A stretch of 64,000 nucleotides of DNA from Cupriavidus pinatubonensis (GTDB lineage: Bacteria > Pseudomonadota > Gammaproteobacteria > Burkholderiales > Burkholderiaceae): assembly GCF_019602855.1 (NCBI RefSeq), contig NZ_CP080767.1:1116001-1180000 (forward strand). The letters run 5' to 3'. The stretch's first letter is position 1, and the number at the start of each line of letters is the position of its first letter. A model generated the notes under the pieces. It did no database searches, was not told the origin of the DNA, and saw only the letters and a list, made by a program, of their open reading frames with translations. The translations under genes and the position numbers were made by a program. This document shows positions 61,221-64,000 of the stretch, piece after piece.

Positions 61221-62096
61221 ATGTGCAGCAGTCGTCGCAGCGGCCCTCCGGATACCGTGAAATACAAGATCCACCACCAGACCGTCTACCGCTATGCGGA
61301 GCCGGTGCGGCGCAGCGTGCATGAGCTGCGCCTCGCACCGCGCTCGGGCCCGCTGCAGGCCGTCAAGGCCTGGGCGCTGCAGGCGCCTGGCAACCTGTCG
61401 GAGGCGCGCGATGGCTTCGGCAATATCGTCCACAACTTCACCGTCAGCGGCCCGGCCGACACGATTGCGATTACCGCGATCGGCGAGGTGCAGGTGACGC
61501 CTTATCATGACGACGCCGGACGTGACAGCCACTACGCATTCCGCGATGTGCCGGCCCACGGCGAGTCGCGCGTCTCCCCGTTGTACTTCGTCGGCGGCAC
61601 GCCACTGACGACGGCGCCGCCTGACATGCGCGCCTTCGCTGCACCTTTCCTGGTGGCGGGGCACGAGGTGCCGGCGCTGCTCGCGCTGGCCGGCGGCATC
61701 ACGGATCGCGTGCGCTATGCGTCGAATACGACCCACGTCGGCACTTCCGCTGCAGAAGCGTTCCGCCTTGGCAATGGCGTGTGCCAGGACCAGGCACAGG
61801 TCATGGTCGCCGCTTGCCGCGCGTTCGGGATCCCGGCGCGTTATGTGAGTGGGTACTTCTATGACCCGGCCGCTACGGAGCTGGCCAGTCATGCGTGGGC
61901 CGATGTGTGTCTCGATGCGGGGCGCGACCTGTGGTGCAGCATCGACGTGACGCATCGTTGCGTCACGGACCATCGGCATGTGCGGCTGGCCGTTGGGCGC
62001 GACTACCAGTCGGCCGCACCGGTGCGGGGCATTCTCGAAGGTGGCAGCGGTGAAACGCTGCAGGTGAATATTGCTATTTGCCCTGTTGTGGATTGA
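61221..62096 (+). CDS. Transglutaminase-like cysteine protease
   Basis: A 291-residue protein with an N-terminal bacterial transglutaminase-like domain and a C-terminal transglutaminase core. The triad is visible: Cys188 (GNGVCQDQAQVM), His214 (LASHAWADVCL) and Asp232 (WCSIDVTHRC). AAGGAGG lies 5 bases before ATG 61221, strongly favouring that start over GTG 61257. Family members cleave peptide or isopeptide bonds, which could undo the work of the ATP-grasp partner; that pairing is inference. Confidence 0.92.
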   Translation: MCSSRRSGPPDTVKYKIHHQTVYRYAEPVRRSVHELRLAPRSGPLQAVKAWALQAPGNLSEARDGFGNIVHNFTVSGPADTIAITAIGEVQVTPYHDDAGRDSHYAFRDVPAHGESRVSPLYFVGGTPLTTAPPDMRAFAAPFLVAGHEVPALLALAGGITDRVRYASNTTHVGTSAAEAFRLGNGVCQDQAQVMVAACRAFGIPARYVSGYFYDPAATELASHAWADVCLDAGRDLWCSIDVTHRCVTDHRHVRLAVGRDYQSAAPVRGILEGGSGETLQVNIAICPVVD

Positions 62097-62378
62097 TGTG
62101 ATGCGCGATGCGCCAATGCGGTGCGGGTTTGTCCCTTTGGCGGTGCGTTAGCGGTTCTTGCGACCGCTTAGTGCTTCACAGACGCTGCGGTTTCGCCGGC
62201 GTAGCCGGCGACCATCTCTTGTCCGGGCGACAAAAGGGAAGAGCCTGCCAGTAAAGCACTCCGGCCCAAAATCTGAACACTGACTCGAAACCGGCGAGGC
62301 CGGTGGCCGCAGCCCGGCTCGGGGCGCTAGAATTCCCGCTGCGACTCCGCTCGGTTCCAAGTAGAACCCGACAAGACC
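62097..62378. other. Intergenic region with stacked inverted repeats
   Basis: 282 bases between the transglutaminase and Anbu genes. It has AGCGGT/ACCGCT (62150-62168) and CGCCGGC/GCCGGCG (62194-62210) as perfect inverted repeats. A 70-codon minus-strand frame (62148-62360) crosses it but has no ribosome binding site and odd composition. It may be a mobile repeat or a regulatory leader; I see no gene. Confidence 0.5.
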
Positions 62379-63200
62379 ATGACCTACTGTGTTGCCATGC
62401 GGCTTGATGCCGGCCTGGTTCTTCTTTCCGACTCGCGCACCAACGCCGGTGTCGATGCCATTTCCACCGCGCGCAAGATGACCGTGTTCGAAGAGCCCGG
62501 CGACCGCGTGATGGTGCTGATGACCGCCGGCAACCTCGCCATCAGCCAGTCAGTGCGCCAGTGCCTGGTCGAAGGGCGGGACGAAAAGCGCTCACTGTGG
62601 ACCGCGCGCGATATGTTCGAAGCCACGTCCATCGTCGGCGAGGCCGTACGCCAGGTACACAAGCGCGATGCCCACGCGCTGCGCGATGCCGGTATCGAGT
62701 TCAATGTCAGCCTGATCTTTGGCGGCCAGATCCGCGGCGAGCGTATGCGCTTGTTCAATGTCTACGCAGCCGGCAATTTCGTCGAGGCCACGCCCGAGAA
62801 CTGCTTTTTCCAGATCGGCGAGGCCAAGTACGGCAAGCCGATCCTGGACCGCGTCGTGCATCCATCGCTGCCCCTCGGCGAAGCCGCCAAATGCGCGCTG
62901 ATCTCGATGGATTCCACGCTCAAGTCAAATATTTCGGTGGGTTTGCCGCTGGACCTGATGGTCTATGAGGCGGATGCGCTTCGGGTGACGCGCTTTGTCA
63001 ACATCGACGAAAGGAACGCCTACTTCCGCATGATCCGCGATACCTGGGGCCAGCGGCTGCGCCAGGTGTTCGGTGAGATCAACGATCCCGAATGGGATGC
63101 TTCCCGTGAGGCGGAGTTTCCGCTTGCACGTACGGACGAAACCGATCGCTGGGGCCAGCCGGTGCGCGCCACGCGCGAGCGTTCCCGCGCGCAGGACTGA
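62379..63200 (+). CDS. Anbu (proteasome-type protease, ancestral beta-subunit)
   Basis: A 273-residue Ntn-hydrolase related to proteasome beta subunits and HslV. After removal of Met the first residue is Thr1 (MTYCVAMRLDAGLVLLSD), the expected nucleophile, with Asp17 (LLSDSRTN) and Lys32 (TARKMTVFEEP) at positions expected for the active site. A C-terminal extension (about 240-273) is charged. Anbu forms open rings in other bacteria; its targets are unknown. It travels with the ATP-grasp/alpha-E/transglutaminase genes, and the alpha/beta hydrolase gene follows after 13 bases. Confidence 0.92.
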   Translation: MTYCVAMRLDAGLVLLSDSRTNAGVDAISTARKMTVFEEPGDRVMVLMTAGNLAISQSVRQCLVEGRDEKRSLWTARDMFEATSIVGEAVRQVHKRDAHALRDAGIEFNVSLIFGGQIRGERMRLFNVYAAGNFVEATPENCFFQIGEAKYGKPILDRVVHPSLPLGEAAKCALISMDSTLKSNISVGLPLDLMVYEADALRVTRFVNIDERNAYFRMIRDTWGQRLRQVFGEINDPEWDASREAEFPLARTDETDRWGQPVRATRERSRAQD

Positions 63201-63213
63201 GCCGGGCGGGGCA

Positions 63214-64000
63214 ATGCGCGACATCATTCATTTTTCCCATGCCAATGGCTTCCCGGTGCCGACGTACCGCAAGCTGTTCGCCGAACTCGAGGACGACTTC
63301 GAATTCCGCGCGGTGGAGCGCTACGGGCACCGGCCTGAATTCCCGGTGACGCGCGGCTGGCCGCATCTCGTGGAAGAGCTGCTGGATTCGCTGGAGCGCC
63401 AGTACCGGGAACCGGTGTGGCTGGTGGGGCATTCGCTGGGCGGCTTCCTGTCACTGATGGCCGCGCTGCGCCGCCCGGAGTGGGTGCGCGGCGTGGTGAT
63501 GCTCGATTCGCCGATCATCGCTGGCTGGCGCGCGTCGCTGCTGAAGACGGCGCAGTTGTTCGGCATGGACGAGAAGCCGGGGCCGGCCGCCGTGACCAAG
63601 AACCGCCGCACGCACTGGCCTGATGCCGAGGCGGTGTGGGAGCACTTCCGCTCCAAGCCGAACTTCGCAGTCTGGGATCAGGACATGCTGCGCGACTACA
63701 CGATGCACGGCACCGAGCCGACGGGCAAGGACGACGAACGGCAGCTCCGCTTCAACCGCGAGGTCGAGTACTGGATCTATCGGACGCTGCCCACCAGCCT
63801 TGGGCGCAAGGTTGCGCGCGGTGCGCCGGTGCCTGTCAGCTTCGTTGCCGGTACGCGTTCGCGGGAGGTCCGGCAATGTGGTCTCGACGCAACGCGCAAG
63901 CTGGTCGGCGAGAACCTGCGCTTTATCGAAGGCGGCCATCTTTATCCGATGGAGCGGCCGCAGGAGACGGCGCAACTGGTCCGCGAACTGATCGCGGCGA
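63214..64000 (+). CDS. Alpha/beta hydrolase, 3' end beyond the window
   Basis: At least 262 codons, open to the right edge with no stop. The start MRDIIHFSHANGFPVPTYRK follows GGGCGGGG and lies 13 bases after the Anbu stop, so it is probably co-transcribed with Anbu. The nucleophile elbow VGHSLGGFLS holds the catalytic Ser, and FIEGGHLYPMERP the likely catalytic His; the acid is probably in VSFVAGTRSREV or nearby. Substrate unknown. Only a few C-terminal residues are probably missing. Confidence 0.88.
   Translation, partial: MRDIIHFSHANGFPVPTYRKLFAELEDDFEFRAVERYGHRPEFPVTRGWPHLVEELLDSLERQYREPVWLVGHSLGGFLSLMAALRRPEWVRGVVMLDSPIIAGWRASLLKTAQLFGMDEKPGPAAVTKNRRTHWPDAEAVWEHFRSKPNFAVWDQDMLRDYTMHGTEPTGKDDERQLRFNREVEYWIYRTLPTSLGRKVARGAPVPVSFVAGTRSREVRQCGLDATRKLVGENLRFIEGGHLYPMERPQETAQLVRELIAA

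Noticed and set aside
62148..62360. 70-codon minus-strand frame between the transglutaminase and Anbu genes
   Set aside because: No ribosome binding site, unusual composition and overlap with inverted repeats; kept only as part of the spacer description.

Overview
The window is a contiguous piece of a high-GC beta-proteobacterial chromosome, most likely Cupriavidus or a close Burkholderiaceae relative. The intracellular polyhydroxybutyrate depolymerase PhaZ is nearly identical to my memory of the Cupriavidus necator enzyme. The hrcA-hemH-hslR-grpE order, the Entner-Doudoroff genes under HexR and the general gene style also fit. It reads as core chromosome: coding is dense, no gap exceeds 300 bases, and I saw no tRNA, rRNA, insertion sequence, prophage or CRISPR. 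Organism assignment is inference from protein similarity, not from a marker gene.

Layout. 1-10.4 kb: a partial nitrilase-family gene and the AsmA-like giant YhdP on the minus strand, then glnE on the plus strand overlapping a rhombosortase gene. Converging on these are a GlyGly-CTERM subtilisin-like protease and a small lipoprotein resembling that protease's propeptide. 10.4-17.5 kb: recN and nadK (minus), then hrcA, hemH, hslR, grpE and a thioredoxin-like gene (plus); dnaK and dnaJ do not follow grpE. 17.5-29.9 kb: outer membrane phospholipase A, a DUF1841 protein, an EamA exporter, a RutE-like nitroreductase, nth-rsxB, a TetR regulator, phaZ, an aromatic/aspartate aminotransferase, uvrB, three small genes and a low-molecular-weight phosphatase. 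29.9-38.2 kb: a PF10136 membrane protein, then the full iron-sulfur operon iscR-iscS-iscU-iscA-(DUF3565)-hscB-hscA-fdx-iscX. Two IscR type-1-like sites lie over the iscR promoter.

38.2-49.4 kb: an outer membrane protein, a three-gene ABC exporter, lysS, an SDR enzyme, prfB with its programmed +1 frameshift, an NlpD-like lipoprotein, recJ and an RpfE-like protein. 49.4-54.8 kb: lolE-lolD-tatD-comEC. 54.8-58.5 kb: hexR facing edd and gntK, with a matching palindrome at each promoter. 58.7-64 kb: an ATP-grasp protein, an alpha-E protein, a transglutaminase-like protease and the proteasome-like Anbu protein, followed by an alpha/beta hydrolase cut by the window edge.

The two regions most worth attention are the rhombosortase/GlyGly-CTERM protease/propeptide-like lipoprotein group (7.5-10.4 kb) and the Anbu/ATP-grasp/alpha-E/transglutaminase cluster (58.7-64 kb). 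The regulatory DNA of the isc operon and the hexR-edd region is unusually legible.
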